Part shown: piece after piece, positions 27,955 through 36,602 of the stretch
How the letters are laid out: the number at the start of each line of letters is the position of its first letter
Position numbering within the stretch: the first letter of the stretch is position 1
NCBI RefSeq assembly: GCF_002270485.1
Contig: NZ_NQOG01000009.1
Coordinates: forward strand, 46,340-110,339
Reading direction: 5' to 3'
Length of the DNA stretch: 64,000 nt
From: Anaerostipes hominis (ex Lee et al. 2021)
GTDB taxonomy: Bacteria; Bacillota; Clostridia; Lachnospirales; Lachnospiraceae
Notes under the pieces: generated by a model
What the model saw: the letters and a program-made list of their open reading frames with translations, nothing else
The model's database searches: none
Told to the model about the DNA's origin: nothing
Translations under genes and position numbers: made by a program

Positions 27955-27974
27955 GGTTCCCCTGAAAGATGTCC

Positions 27975-28003
27975 TTGTAAAAATGAGACAGATTAGTTAC
28001 AAT
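27975..28003 (+). promoter_or_regulatory. Promoter of the comEA-like gene
   Basis: TTGTAA (27975-27980) and TACAAT (27998-28003) are 17 bases apart, 60 bases before the chosen start. Confidence 0.6.
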
Positions 28004-28063
28004 AGCAATAGAGATTTTACGCATGGATAGATGGCGCTTTGTACAGTTAAGGAGGTCCTTAGA

Positions 28064-28633
28064 TTGTATAGAGCAAAAAAGTTATGCATGACCGGTATAC
28101 TGTTACTGGCATTCTGCGCGGCGGGATGTACACAGAAGTCCGGAATGCAGATAAAAGATGGGTCCGAGCCCCGAAAAACCGAAGAAGCTTCCGAGAAGGA
28201 GAAGATCTGCGTCTATGTCTGCGGCAGCGTGAAGAAACCTGGAGTTTATGAACTTCCGGAGGATGCAAGGATTGTCTCTGCCATCGCTTTGGCAGGAGGA
28301 TTCACGAAGGATGCCTCAGCCGAAGACGTCAATCAGGCAGAACGGATCAAAGACGGGCAGCAGATCTATGTGCCCTCGAAAAAGGAAGCCGGGAAGAAGA
28401 GGGATACATCTTCACAGACCGGAGTTTCCGGGGCTCAGGACAAAAGGGTGAATCTAAACAGTGCATCCAGGGAAGAACTGATGACCCTTACAGGGATCGG
28501 AGAGGCCAAAGCTTCCGACATTATTTCTTACAGAGAAGAAAACGGAGGCTTTGAAAAGCCGGAAGATATTATGAAGATTCGGGGGATTAAACAGGGCATC
28601 TACCGTAAAATCAAAGACATGATAACAGTTTAG
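28064..28633 (+). CDS. comEA: ComEA-like DNA-binding lipoprotein
   Basis: Binds incoming DNA at the outer face of the membrane in competent cells. The 189 residues have a lipoprotein-like signal ('LLLAFCAAGC'), a SLBB domain (about 50-110: 'VYVCGSVKKPGVYELP', 'AIALAGGFT', 'DGQQIYVPS') and a C-terminal helix-hairpin-helix pair (about 128-189: 'VNLNSASREELMTLTGIGEA' to 'GIKQGIYRKIKDMI'). I chose the TTG at 28064, which lies 8 bases after GGAGG; an ATG at 28031 precedes that ribosome site. A two-component system and a lipoprotein separate it from comEC. Confidence 0.88.
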   Translation: MYRAKKLCMTGILLLAFCAAGCTQKSGMQIKDGSEPRKTEEASEKEKICVYVCGSVKKPGVYELPEDARIVSAIALAGGFTKDASAEDVNQAERIKDGQQIYVPSKKEAGKKRDTSSQTGVSGAQDKRVNLNSASREELMTLTGIGEAKASDIISYREENGGFEKPEDIMKIRGIKQGIYRKIKDMITV

Positions 28634-28647
28634 TTTGAGGTGAAAAT

Positions 28648-29334
28648 ATGAAGAAGGTACTGGTTGTTGATGACGAAAAATTGATAGTAAAAGGAATCAA
28701 GTTCAGCCTTGAGCAGGATGAGATGGAGGTAGACTGTGCCTATGACGGAGAGGAAGCCCTGGGCCTTGCAAAGGAAAATCAATACGATATCATACTTTTG
28801 GATGTGATGCTTCCTAAGCTTACGGGATATGAAGTGTGTCAGGCCATCAGGGAGTTTTCGACCGTACCCATTATCATGCTGACAGCAAAAGGCGACGACA
28901 TGGATAAGATCCTCGGACTTGAGTACGGCGCGGATGATTATGTGACCAAGCCATTCAATATTCTGGAAGTAAAAGCGCGGATCAAAGCCATTTTAAGGAG
29001 AAGTGTCAGCCACACGGCTCCGGCAGAGACGCCTAAGGTGATAGAAAGCCGCGGATTAAAGATTGACTGTGACAGCCGGAGAGTCCATATCAACGGCAAA
29101 GAGGTTAACTTGACGGCGAAAGAGTTTGACTTGCTGGAACTGCTCGTATTCCATCCGAACAAAGTATACAGCAGAGAAGACCTGCTGAACACTGTTTGGG
29201 GGTATGACTATCCGGGTGATGCCAGGACCGTGGATGTCCATATCAGGCGTCTGCGCGAAAAGATCGAGGTAAATCCGGGAGTTCCTGACTATGTACATAC
29301 AAAATGGGGGGTAGGTTATTATTTCCAGGCATAA
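28648..29334 (+). CDS. OmpR/PhoB-family response regulator
   Basis: The 228 residues have a receiver domain ('VLVVDDEKLIVKGI', phosphorylation site D52 in 'ILLDVMLPKL', lysine in 'DYVTKPFN') and a C-terminal winged helix ('LTAKEFDLLELL', 'GDARTVDVHIRRLREKIE'). It lies 14 bases after comEA. The kinase of the next frame is its partner. Target genes are not evident; autoregulation and control of the flanking comEA/gerMN/comEC genes are possible. Confidence 0.92.
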   Translation: MKKVLVVDDEKLIVKGIKFSLEQDEMEVDCAYDGEEALGLAKENQYDIILLDVMLPKLTGYEVCQAIREFSTVPIIMLTAKGDDMDKILGLEYGADDYVTKPFNILEVKARIKAILRRSVSHTAPAETPKVIESRGLKIDCDSRRVHINGKEVNLTAKEFDLLELLVFHPNKVYSREDLLNTVWGYDYPGDARTVDVHIRRLREKIEVNPGVPDYVHTKWGVGYYFQA

Positions 29335-29362
29335 GAAGGACAGATTTTCCTACTTTAAAAGT

Positions 29363-30763
29363 ATGCAGTTCCTCATTTTTATGTCAGTGCTGGTGATTAC
29401 GGTATTCGTGGTGGTGCTGTTCAGCAAGCTTTTAAACGACTCATACAGCGAAAAGGCAGAACAGCAGAAGATCGACGGGATTGAAAGCCAGTGTCAGTGG
29501 CTGGCATGGCAGGTTGTCGGAGTGGATTTTTTGATCGATGACAGTTCCAACTCCATTTCCAACCAGACCAATGAGCTGGCGGCGAGCCTGCATGGACGGA
29601 TTATCGTCGTAAAGAGTAATTATAAAATAGTAAAAGACACAATGACAGATTATCAGGATAAGTTTTATATCTCTGACGAACTGCTGAAGGTCATGAAAGG
29701 AAACAAACAACGTATTGTCTCCGAGGTGGGCAACAACGTAGAGATCATGATTCCGATCGTGAACAAAGGAAACCGGAAAAAGAAGGTACTGGGAAGCGTC
29801 ATCGCAACGATTCCGAAGAGCGATATTGTAGCTGTCTCCAATGAGATGAAGCAGCAGAGGAATATGCTGGTGGTTGCGTTTATCATATGCGGCATGTCTG
29901 CCGGGGCGCTGTTGAGCTACTGGCTGACGAAGGATTACCGTAAGATCCAGAAGGATCTGGATTTTATCTCTTCCGGACATGAGGATGAGACGATCAGTGT
30001 AGTAGGATGCACCGAAGTTAAAAACATGGTTACGGCCATGAATGAGATTCTTGCCAAGGCACAGGTTCTCGAAAATTCACGCCAGGAATTTGTCTCTAAC
30101 GTTTCCCATGAACTGAAGACGCCTATGACTTCCATGAAAGTCCTGGCCGATTCACTTCTTCAGCAGGGAGAGACTGTGCCGGCGGAACTCTACCGCGAAT
30201 TCATGAATGATATTGTGGCCGAAATCGACCGGGAGAATGTCATCATATCGGACCTTTTATCTCTGGTCAAACTGGATAAGAAGGCAGCCAAGCTGGAGAT
30301 TTCCAGCGTCAATATCAATGAACTGCTGGAGATGATCATGAAGCGGCTGAAACCGATCGCGGGACAGAGGAATATTGAGCTGATTCTGGAATCTTTCCGT
30401 CCGGTTACGGCCGAGATCGATGAGGTGAAGCTGACCCTGGCGCTTTCCAACCTGATTGAGAATGCAATCAAGTATAACCAGGACGACGGATGGGTAAGGG
30501 TATCTTTAAATGCCGACCACAAATATTTTTATGTGAAGGTAGCGGATTCAGGCGTCGGCATCCCGGAAGACTGTCAGGGACAGGTGTTTGAGCGGTTCTA
30601 CCGGGTAGACAAGGCCAGATCCAGAGAGACCGGGGGAACCGGTCTGGGACTTGCTATTACCAAAAATGCAGTTCTTGTCCATAACGGTGAGATTAAGTTG
30701 TACAGCAAAGAGGGAGAGGGCACTACATTTACGGTCCGGATTCCGCTCAAATATCAGGCATAA
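29363..30763 (+). CDS. Membrane sensor histidine kinase
   Basis: The 466 residues from this ATG have two membrane helices (about 2-21 and 168-188) flanking a sensor domain of about 145 residues, then a HAMP-like linker. HisKA follows with H249 in 'SNVSHELKTPMTSMKV'. HATPase boxes are 'NLIENAIKYN', 'DSGVGIPEDCQ' and 'GGTGLGLAI'. The start is uncertain: no ribosome site lies close to ATG 29363. An open frame runs back to about 29318, where an ATT follows a GGGGGTAGG stretch, and would add 'ISRHKKDRFSYFKS'. Pairs with the regulator just upstream. Confidence 0.88.
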   Translation: MQFLIFMSVLVITVFVVVLFSKLLNDSYSEKAEQQKIDGIESQCQWLAWQVVGVDFLIDDSSNSISNQTNELAASLHGRIIVVKSNYKIVKDTMTDYQDKFYISDELLKVMKGNKQRIVSEVGNNVEIMIPIVNKGNRKKKVLGSVIATIPKSDIVAVSNEMKQQRNMLVVAFIICGMSAGALLSYWLTKDYRKIQKDLDFISSGHEDETISVVGCTEVKNMVTAMNEILAKAQVLENSRQEFVSNVSHELKTPMTSMKVLADSLLQQGETVPAELYREFMNDIVAEIDRENVIISDLLSLVKLDKKAAKLEISSVNINELLEMIMKRLKPIAGQRNIELILESFRPVTAEIDEVKLTLALSNLIENAIKYNQDDGWVRVSLNADHKYFYVKVADSGVGIPEDCQGQVFERFYRVDKARSRETGGTGLGLAITKNAVLVHNGEIKLYSKEGEGTTFTVRIPLKYQA

Positions 30764-30777
30764 GGAGGGATACGGCG

Positions 30778-31296
30778 GTGAGAAAACGAACGATTTTATT
30801 ATGTATCCTTCTGACCCTTTCCAGTGTGCTCGTTTTCTGTGCGGGCTGTTCAAAGAAAGATGAAGAGGATACACAGTCAAAAGACGGGACAGGAATTTAC
30901 TACACAAACAAAAGCTGCACGAAGCTGATCAGGAAGGATAAAGATATCGATGTCCAAATGAACAGTCAGCTGGGGGCAGAGGAACTTTTGGACGAGATGT
31001 CCAAGGTCGGCAGGAACAGCAAGTATAGGACAGCCATTCCGGAAGATATCAATATCAGCAATGTGATCGTTTCCAACAATATTGCCTATGTGGATTTTTC
31101 GGTTGGGTATAAGAAGATTGAACCGAATGAAGATGTCATCTGCAAAGCTGCCATCGTCTATACGCTGACACAGCTGAAGGGAGTCGGTTATGTGGAATTC
31201 ACCGTCTCCGGGCGTCCGATCATCGATACGGACGGTAAGCTGATTGGTGGGCTGAACCGGGACAGCTTCCTGTTCGGTGAACTTCCGATGGAGTAA
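30778..31296 (+). CDS. GerMN-domain lipoprotein
   Basis: A 172-residue lipoprotein that starts with GTG 9 bases after GGAGGG. Lipobox 'LVFCAGC' (cysteine near 24). The C-terminal 'GerMN' domain (about 60-165) is seen in 'IPEDINISNVIVSNNIAYVDFS' split by turns, then 'IVYTLTQLKGVGYVEFTVSG' and 'IGGL'. Such domains occur in spore germination protein GerM and in lipoproteins of two-component operons (LpqB-like). Here it follows the kinase by 14 bases, so it may tune that sensor. Confidence 0.8.
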   Translation: MRKRTILLCILLTLSSVLVFCAGCSKKDEEDTQSKDGTGIYYTNKSCTKLIRKDKDIDVQMNSQLGAEELLDEMSKVGRNSKYRTAIPEDINISNVIVSNNIAYVDFSVGYKKIEPNEDVICKAAIVYTLTQLKGVGYVEFTVSGRPIIDTDGKLIGGLNRDSFLFGELPME

Positions 31297-31301
31297 AACA
31301 A

Positions 31302-33572
31302 ATGAATAACAGACCATTTCTTGCAGTATTTGCAGGCTGTTGGCTTGGAGAAATCACAGCATGTAATGATGTTCGGATGGTTTTCGCAGCGCTTCTCTTT
31401 TCAGGGATATTTGTGCTCTTTTTTAAGAAACAAATGTATGAATGGAGAAGGGCTGTTTTATTTTCCTTTGCAGGTTTTATGTTGGGAGCCCTTATGTTTC
31501 TTTATCAGAACGAAAGGTTCACCCGGCAGGAAAAAGCGTTAAAAGGCTCTGAACAGGTAAGAGCGGCGGGTACCGCAGAGTGGAAAGGAAAGACAAGGAA
31601 GAAAGAATTTCTGCTTCTATCCCATGTATATCTGCCGGACCGGGATCTTTATCTGGATGGGGACGTGATGGTGTATGACGACGATTTCGATCATATACTG
31701 CCGGGAAATAAAGTGGTGCTGACGGGGAAACTTTTGGCTCACGAAGGGCCGTCCAATCTGGGAGAGAACGATATGAGGATCTACTATCTCTCCAGGAATA
31801 TCGGATTTACGATGTTTCCGGATAAGAAGGAGACTTTGGGGCAGGAGAAGAATTTTTGGAAGAGCAGGTTGTTTTCTATACGCAACCGCATGTCGGAACA
31901 TCTTTCCTCCCAGTATGGCGAGGAGATACGGCCGATATTTGAGGCGATGATTCTGGGCGACAAGACAGATATTTCGGAAGATTTGAAAGACACTTTCACC
32001 CAAAGCGGAATCGTCCATATTCTGGCGATTTCCGGGCTGCACATCTCGCTGGCAGGCGCAGGGATTTACCGCAGACTGAGAGGGGCAGGGGTTTCTCTCT
32101 GTCTGTCAGGTGCAGCCGGACTGATGTTTGCTTTTTCCTACTGTGTCATGACCGGAATGTCCGGTTCATCAAAAAGAGCCCTGCTCATGTTCTTTTTCTT
32201 CGTGCTGTCCCAGATATGCGGACGCTCTTATGATCTGCTGTCATCCGGCGGCACGGCGGGGTTTCTGCTTTTGCTGGAAAGTCCGTTCAGATGCATGGAT
32301 GCCGGATTTTTAATGTCCATGGGGGCTGTCGTCTCTGCCGGTATTTACAGAGAAGTGCTGCCGGCACGAAAACAGAAAACTTTCAAAGACAGACAGATAA
32401 ACCGGTTTGTCTTCTGTATTGTGGTCCAGATCATTATGATGCCGATTCTTTTATATTTTCAGTATGAATGTTATCCTTTTTCTTTTATTTTTAATTTTCT
32501 GATGCTCCCTCTCGTGACAGCAGGGTTCACGGCAGGATTCCTGAGTGCTTTTCTGCCGGTTTTCCTGTTTTCGGTCCCCGCATCCGTATTGTTTTCTCTG
32601 ATTGTGGCGGGAACAAAGCTGTCCCGCCGCCTGCCGGTTCAAAACCTTGTCCTTGGAAAACCTTCTTTTTTGTGGATTATTTTATTTTATACTGGGCTCT
32701 GCTTGATGTATAAAACGTTGAAAAAAAGGTCTTATCTTAAGTATGCCTGCCTGCTGGCATGCGGCTGTTTTTTGGCATTGGACGTACAGAAAGGGCAGGA
32801 TAAAATTTCTTTTCTGGATGTGGGCCAGGGAGACTGTATTGCCCTGTCGTTAAACCGGCAGGACATGATCCTGGTGGACGGCGGGAGTTCCTCCAAACAG
32901 GATGTGGGACGATATATCATAGCACCGTATGTAAAATCACAGGGATATCAGGCGATCAGAGCAGCAGTCATCACCCACCTGGATTCTGACCATTATTCGG
33001 GCATCAAAGAACTTCTGCCGTCGGGGATGATCAAGCGACTTTATCTGCCCCGGGTAAAGAAAGATAATGCATATATGGAAATAGAAAAGGAAGCCGAACA
33101 ATATCACGTTCCGGTCGGTTACTTGTCGATGGGGAGTAAGTTTTCGGGGACTGACTGGTCTATGGAATGTCTGCATCCCAAGCCGGATACCGGGCTGGAG
33201 AAAAATTCCGCATCCCTTGTGTTCCGGCTGAAGGTACAGGACTTGAGTGTTCTTCTGACAGGAGATTTGGAGAACGAAGGGGAAGAGATGCTTGTGCGGA
33301 GCGGGATACAGCATGCCGACATATTGAAGGTGGGACATCACGGATCTAAAAACGGCACAGGAGAGGAGCTGCTCCGTCAGCTCAGGCCAAAGATTGCCAT
33401 CGTTTCCGCGGGGAAAAAGAACCGATACGGGCATCCCCACCGGGAGACGGTCAGAAGGCTGAACGATTCGGGGTGCAGTATCTATGAGACTTCCAGATCA
33501 GGAATGCTCTGGTTTTCCATGGAAAGAAAGCGGTGGTATTTAAATTCCAAACTTGATATAATAAAACAATGA
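31302..33572 (+). CDS. comEC: ComEC/Rec2 DNA-uptake channel
   Basis: Carries single-stranded DNA through the membrane in transformation. The 756 residues are close to the B. subtilis protein (776). It has an N-terminal membrane part with a DUF4131-type soluble segment, then a Competence domain (about 215-480; 'HILAISGLHISLAGAGIYR'). The C-terminal metallo-beta-lactamase domain (about 510-756) has 'FLDVGQGDCIAL', 'ITHLDSDHYSGIKELL', 'LLTGDL' and 'DILKVGHHGSKNGT'. All parts look intact. GGAGT precedes the ATG. Confidence 0.93.
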   Translation: MNNRPFLAVFAGCWLGEITACNDVRMVFAALLFSGIFVLFFKKQMYEWRRAVLFSFAGFMLGALMFLYQNERFTRQEKALKGSEQVRAAGTAEWKGKTRKKEFLLLSHVYLPDRDLYLDGDVMVYDDDFDHILPGNKVVLTGKLLAHEGPSNLGENDMRIYYLSRNIGFTMFPDKKETLGQEKNFWKSRLFSIRNRMSEHLSSQYGEEIRPIFEAMILGDKTDISEDLKDTFTQSGIVHILAISGLHISLAGAGIYRRLRGAGVSLCLSGAAGLMFAFSYCVMTGMSGSSKRALLMFFFFVLSQICGRSYDLLSSGGTAGFLLLLESPFRCMDAGFLMSMGAVVSAGIYREVLPARKQKTFKDRQINRFVFCIVVQIIMMPILLYFQYECYPFSFIFNFLMLPLVTAGFTAGFLSAFLPVFLFSVPASVLFSLIVAGTKLSRRLPVQNLVLGKPSFLWIILFYTGLCLMYKTLKKRSYLKYACLLACGCFLALDVQKGQDKISFLDVGQGDCIALSLNRQDMILVDGGSSSKQDVGRYIIAPYVKSQGYQAIRAAVITHLDSDHYSGIKELLPSGMIKRLYLPRVKKDNAYMEIEKEAEQYHVPVGYLSMGSKFSGTDWSMECLHPKPDTGLEKNSASLVFRLKVQDLSVLLTGDLENEGEEMLVRSGIQHADILKVGHHGSKNGTGEELLRQLRPKIAIVSAGKKNRYGHPHRETVRRLNDSGCSIYETSRSGMLWFSMERKRWYLNSKLDIIKQ

Positions 33573-34210
33573 TAAAAAAGAAGAAAATCGCAGGTATTGT
33601 CCCATGTGCAGGATTATCGAGGAGGATGGGGGCGTTTAAACCGCTGCTTCCATTTGGAAACGGAACCATTATAAGAGGTACGGTCAAAAGCCTTTTGGAC
33701 GCCGGTGTCAGCAAGGTTATTGTGGTGGCAGGATACCGCGCAGATGAGATTGAAGAAGAACTGGCCTCTATGAGCGGGACAGAGATCATACATAATGACA
33801 ATTTTGAGCACGGAGATATGATGGAATCCGTACAGATGGGGATTGCCAGGGCTCTGGCCTTTGACGGCGCCGTAGTGGTGCCGGGGGATATGCCTATGAT
33901 CGCTGAAGAGACATATCAGGTGCTTTTTACATGGTTCGAGGCCTCAGAGGCCTCAGTAGTTATTCCGTCCAGAAACGGGCAGAGGATTCATCCTCCGGTG
34001 ATTTCGAGGGAGTGTTTTCCATATCTTTTAAGATTCAGAGAAGGGGGAGGTCTCAGGCGGGCATTACTCCATTACCTGGAATCTACGGTTTTGGTCACAG
34101 TGGAGGATGATCCCGGATGCATAATGGATACGGATACACCGCAGGATTATGTGAGACTGATGGAATATTATGGAACAGGGAGGAAAAGGCATGGAATTTC
34201 GGCAGATTGA
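33569..34210 (+). CDS. MobA/MocA-like nucleotidyltransferase
   Basis: A 213-residue NTP-transferase of the MobA/IspD superfamily. The N-terminal loop reads 'GIVPCAGLSRRMGAFKPLLP', and 'VPGDMPMI' carries the metal-site aspartate. MocA-type enzymes add CMP to molybdopterin. No other molybdenum-cofactor gene is near, so the substrate is open. It overlaps comEC by 4 bases (ATGA) and the LysR gene by 20 bases. Confidence 0.78.
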   Translation: MIKKKKIAGIVPCAGLSRRMGAFKPLLPFGNGTIIRGTVKSLLDAGVSKVIVVAGYRADEIEEELASMSGTEIIHNDNFEHGDMMESVQMGIARALAFDGAVVVPGDMPMIAEETYQVLFTWFEASEASVVIPSRNGQRIHPPVISRECFPYLLRFREGGGLRRALLHYLESTVLVTVEDDPGCIMDTDTPQDYVRLMEYYGTGRKRHGISAD

Positions 34211-35099
34211 AGCTTTTGTAAATGTAGTAAAGTATCAGAGTTTTTCTAAGGCGGCAAAGATCATGTTTCTTTCCCAGCCCACGGTCAGTGCCCATGTGGT
34301 TTCAATGGAACAGGAACTTTCCTGCCGTCTGTTTGACCGGACGACGAAGCGGGTGGAAGTCACGGCAGATGGAAAAAGATTGTACGAGTATGCCACAAAA
34401 ATACTGGATTTAAGAGATGAAGTATATGAGGAATTTATCCGTCCGAAAGGAGAGAGGCTCTCTCTCGTGCTTGTTGGAGATTCGATTGCCCTGCAGTATG
34501 TTCTGCCTGATATCTTAAAGGATTTTAAGCAGCTGCACAGGGAGGTGGACATCTCTCTCGTCCAGAAGAACAGTGCGGATACGGTTAAGATGCTTCTCAA
34601 AAAAGAAGCTGATCTGGGATTTCTGGGAAAACATGAGGATGTGCCGGAACTTGTTTTTATCCCTTATGGGACCGATCAGCAGGCAGTGATCACGCCGAAT
34701 CACGAAAAGTACCGGAATCTGCTTGAAAATGGCTATTCGTTTCAGGAATTGCTCAGCGAACCTTTTATTTTAAGAGAACTCACAGATGATACGGAGGAAG
34801 ATGAAGACCGTTTTTTAGAAGAACAGGGTGTTGATCTGAGCAAGCTGCATGTGGCTGCAAAAATACATGATAAGGAGATCATCAAACGTTCCGTCAGTAT
34901 GGGAATGGGCATCGCGGTCATGCCGCTGAAAGCGGTGGAAGAGGAGGCAAAAAGAGGAAAGCTGCTGATTTTTCATCTGGACCCCGGGAAAGCCGAGAGG
35001 ACGCTTTACCTGGCTTTCCGCAAAGAAGATGCAGAGCAGTCCCCGATTTTAGAGCTCACAGCTCTGTGCAGAAAATATAATGGAAGAGAGAGGCTTTGA
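34191..35099 (+). CDS. LysR-family transcriptional regulator
   Basis: A 302-residue regulator with an N-terminal winged helix ('FRQIEAFVNVVKYQSFSKAA', 'LSQPTVSAHVVSMEQELSC') and a periplasmic-binding-like effector domain (about 90-295). ATG 34191 follows GGGAGGAAAAGG, inside the end of the nucleotidyltransferase gene, so the two are likely co-translated. LysR members usually control a divergent gene; here the gene is instead embedded in a co-directional string. The effector is unknown. Confidence 0.88.
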   Translation: MEFRQIEAFVNVVKYQSFSKAAKIMFLSQPTVSAHVVSMEQELSCRLFDRTTKRVEVTADGKRLYEYATKILDLRDEVYEEFIRPKGERLSLVLVGDSIALQYVLPDILKDFKQLHREVDISLVQKNSADTVKMLLKKEADLGFLGKHEDVPELVFIPYGTDQQAVITPNHEKYRNLLENGYSFQELLSEPFILRELTDDTEEDEDRFLEEQGVDLSKLHVAAKIHDKEIIKRSVSMGMGIAVMPLKAVEEEAKRGKLLIFHLDPGKAERTLYLAFRKEDAEQSPILELTALCRKYNGRERL

Positions 35100-35101
35100 C
35101 A

Positions 35102-36079
35102 ATGAAAAGAGTTTTACAGCATATAAAAGAACAGAAGTATCAGAACCTATATTTGTTTTATGGAAAAGAAAAGTATCTGGCAGCCCAGACGCGGGACAAG
35201 TTAAAAGAGGCGCTGATTCCATCCGGGGATACGATGAATTACTCCTATTTTGAAGGAAAAAAGACGGACCTTCCGGAAATTTTAGAACTGATACAGACAA
35301 TGCCCTTTTTTAATGATTACCGCCTCCTGGTACTGGATCAGACAGAACTTGGGAAGAAAAGCAACGATGATTTTTTGAGTGCGCTCAAGGAAATCCCGGA
35401 GACTACGATTCTTTTAATCATTGAAGATGAAGTGGACAAGAGGTCAAAAATCTATAAGTATATCAATAAAGAAGGCTGTGCGGTATCTTTTGAGACGCCG
35501 AAGGAAAAAGACCTGATCCTGTGGGTTGCCCAGATGCTGAAAAAAGAACAGAAAAAAATGACTCAGAAAGATATTCAGCTGTTTCTTTATAAGACCGGGC
35601 AGGATATGTTTACAATAAAAAATGAGCTGGAGAAATTGATTGCCTATACGAAGGGCAGAGAGGTCATCGGTTCAGAAGATCTGGAGGCCCTGACCACAGC
35701 CCAGACGACCAATCAGATCTTTGTCATGCTGGAAGCCATCGCAAAAAAACAGCGGGATACCGTTTTAAAGCTCTATTATGATTTGATCGAACTTAAGGAA
35801 TCCCCTTTCGGGATACTGGCTCTGCTGGTGAGACAGTGCAACCAGCTTTTACAGACCCAGTCGCTTCTGGAAGCCGGCAAATCCCAGGGGGAGATGGCGA
35901 AAGAACTGAAAGTGCCTCCGTTTGTAGTGGGAAAACTGAAGCAGCAGGTGCGCTTGTTTAAAAGAGAAGAATTATATGCGATGATAAAAAAATGTGCAGT
36001 CACAGATGAAGGGATCAAGACCGGAAAAATCACGGACAGGATCGGAGTGGAACTGCTGCTCGTAGAATTCAGTAAGTAA
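35102..36079 (+). CDS. holA: DNA polymerase III delta subunit
   Basis: Opens the sliding clamp as part of the clamp loader. The 325-residue product has 'NLYLFYGKEKYLA' at the N-terminus, 'LLVLDQTELGKK', 'KTGQDMFTIKNELEKLIAYT' and 'SPFGILALLVRQCNQLL', all characteristic of the Firmicute HolA/YqeN family. ATG 35102 begins 2 bases after the LysR stop; GAGAGG lies upstream. In Firmicutes holA commonly neighbours comEC and rpsT, as here. Confidence 0.92.
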   Translation: MKRVLQHIKEQKYQNLYLFYGKEKYLAAQTRDKLKEALIPSGDTMNYSYFEGKKTDLPEILELIQTMPFFNDYRLLVLDQTELGKKSNDDFLSALKEIPETTILLIIEDEVDKRSKIYKYINKEGCAVSFETPKEKDLILWVAQMLKKEQKKMTQKDIQLFLYKTGQDMFTIKNELEKLIAYTKGREVIGSEDLEALTTAQTTNQIFVMLEAIAKKQRDTVLKLYYDLIELKESPFGILALLVRQCNQLLQTQSLLEAGKSQGEMAKELKVPPFVVGKLKQQVRLFKREELYAMIKKCAVTDEGIKTGKITDRIGVELLLVEFSK

Positions 36080-36091
36080 TAAATAAGTAAT

Positions 36092-36122
36092 AAAAAAAGA
36101 GCTGACGGTTAGCTCTTTTTTT
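36092..36122. terminator. Bidirectional terminator between holA and rpsT
   Basis: AAAAAAAGAGCT (36092-36103) pairs with AGCTCTTTTTTT (36111-36122) around a 7-base loop; T-runs on both strands suit both converging genes. Confidence 0.9.
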
Positions 36123-36140
36123 ATAGATTCATTTTGAAAA

Positions 36141-36404
36141 TTAAGCTACAGAATTGACAGCTTTTGTCAGGCGGGAAACCTTTCTTGCAGCAGTGTTCTT
36201 GTGGAAAATTCCTTTGGATGCTGCTTTGTTGATCTCTGAGATACATGCTGTTAACGCTTCGTTTGCAGCAGTTTTGTCTCCTGCGGCAACAGCTGCTTCT
36301 ACGTTTTTGATATATGTTTTTACTTTTGTTTTAATCGCTTTGTTTCTTTCTGTCTTTGTGTTGATTACAAGAATTCTCTTCTTTGCAGATTTGATATTTG
36401 CCAA
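36141..36404 (-). CDS. rpsT: 30S ribosomal protein S20
   Basis: The 87-residue product reads 'MANIKSAKKRILV' at the start and is rich in Lys and Ala; it binds 16S rRNA in the small subunit. The start is TTG (36404-36402), 8 bases after a perfect GGAGG; an ATG 15 bases further upstream overlaps that site and is not used. E. coli rpsT also starts with UUG, tied to autogenous control, so the rare start may be kept for regulation. Confidence 0.95.
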   Translation of the reverse strand: MANIKSAKKRILVINTKTERNKAIKTKVKTYIKNVEAAVAAGDKTAANEALTACISEINKAASKGIFHKNTAARKVSRLTKAVNSVA

Positions 36405-36547
36405 TGTGGGCACCTCCATATAATAATTGTACTTATCTTTTCGTTCGGTGTTTACTTCGAAGCGAGACACGGTAATAGCTTCTATAAACATACTTCTCTA
36501 TTTTATAGAAGTCTGTCCGATCTGTCAATGCAAAAGTTCCTGTTTTT

Positions 36548-36577
36548 ACATATTTTTTTTGGATTCTTTTCATACTA
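36548..36577 (+). promoter_or_regulatory. Possible SigG-type promoter of gpr
   Basis: CATACTA (36571-36577) fits the -10 of forespore sigma factors (CATNNTA). ACATA (36548-36552) lies 18 bases upstream as a weak -35. gpr is a classic SigG gene, so the match is plausible though not proven. Confidence 0.5.
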
Positions 36578-36602
36578 AGGACAGGAAGAAAGGAGAATAA
36601 GG

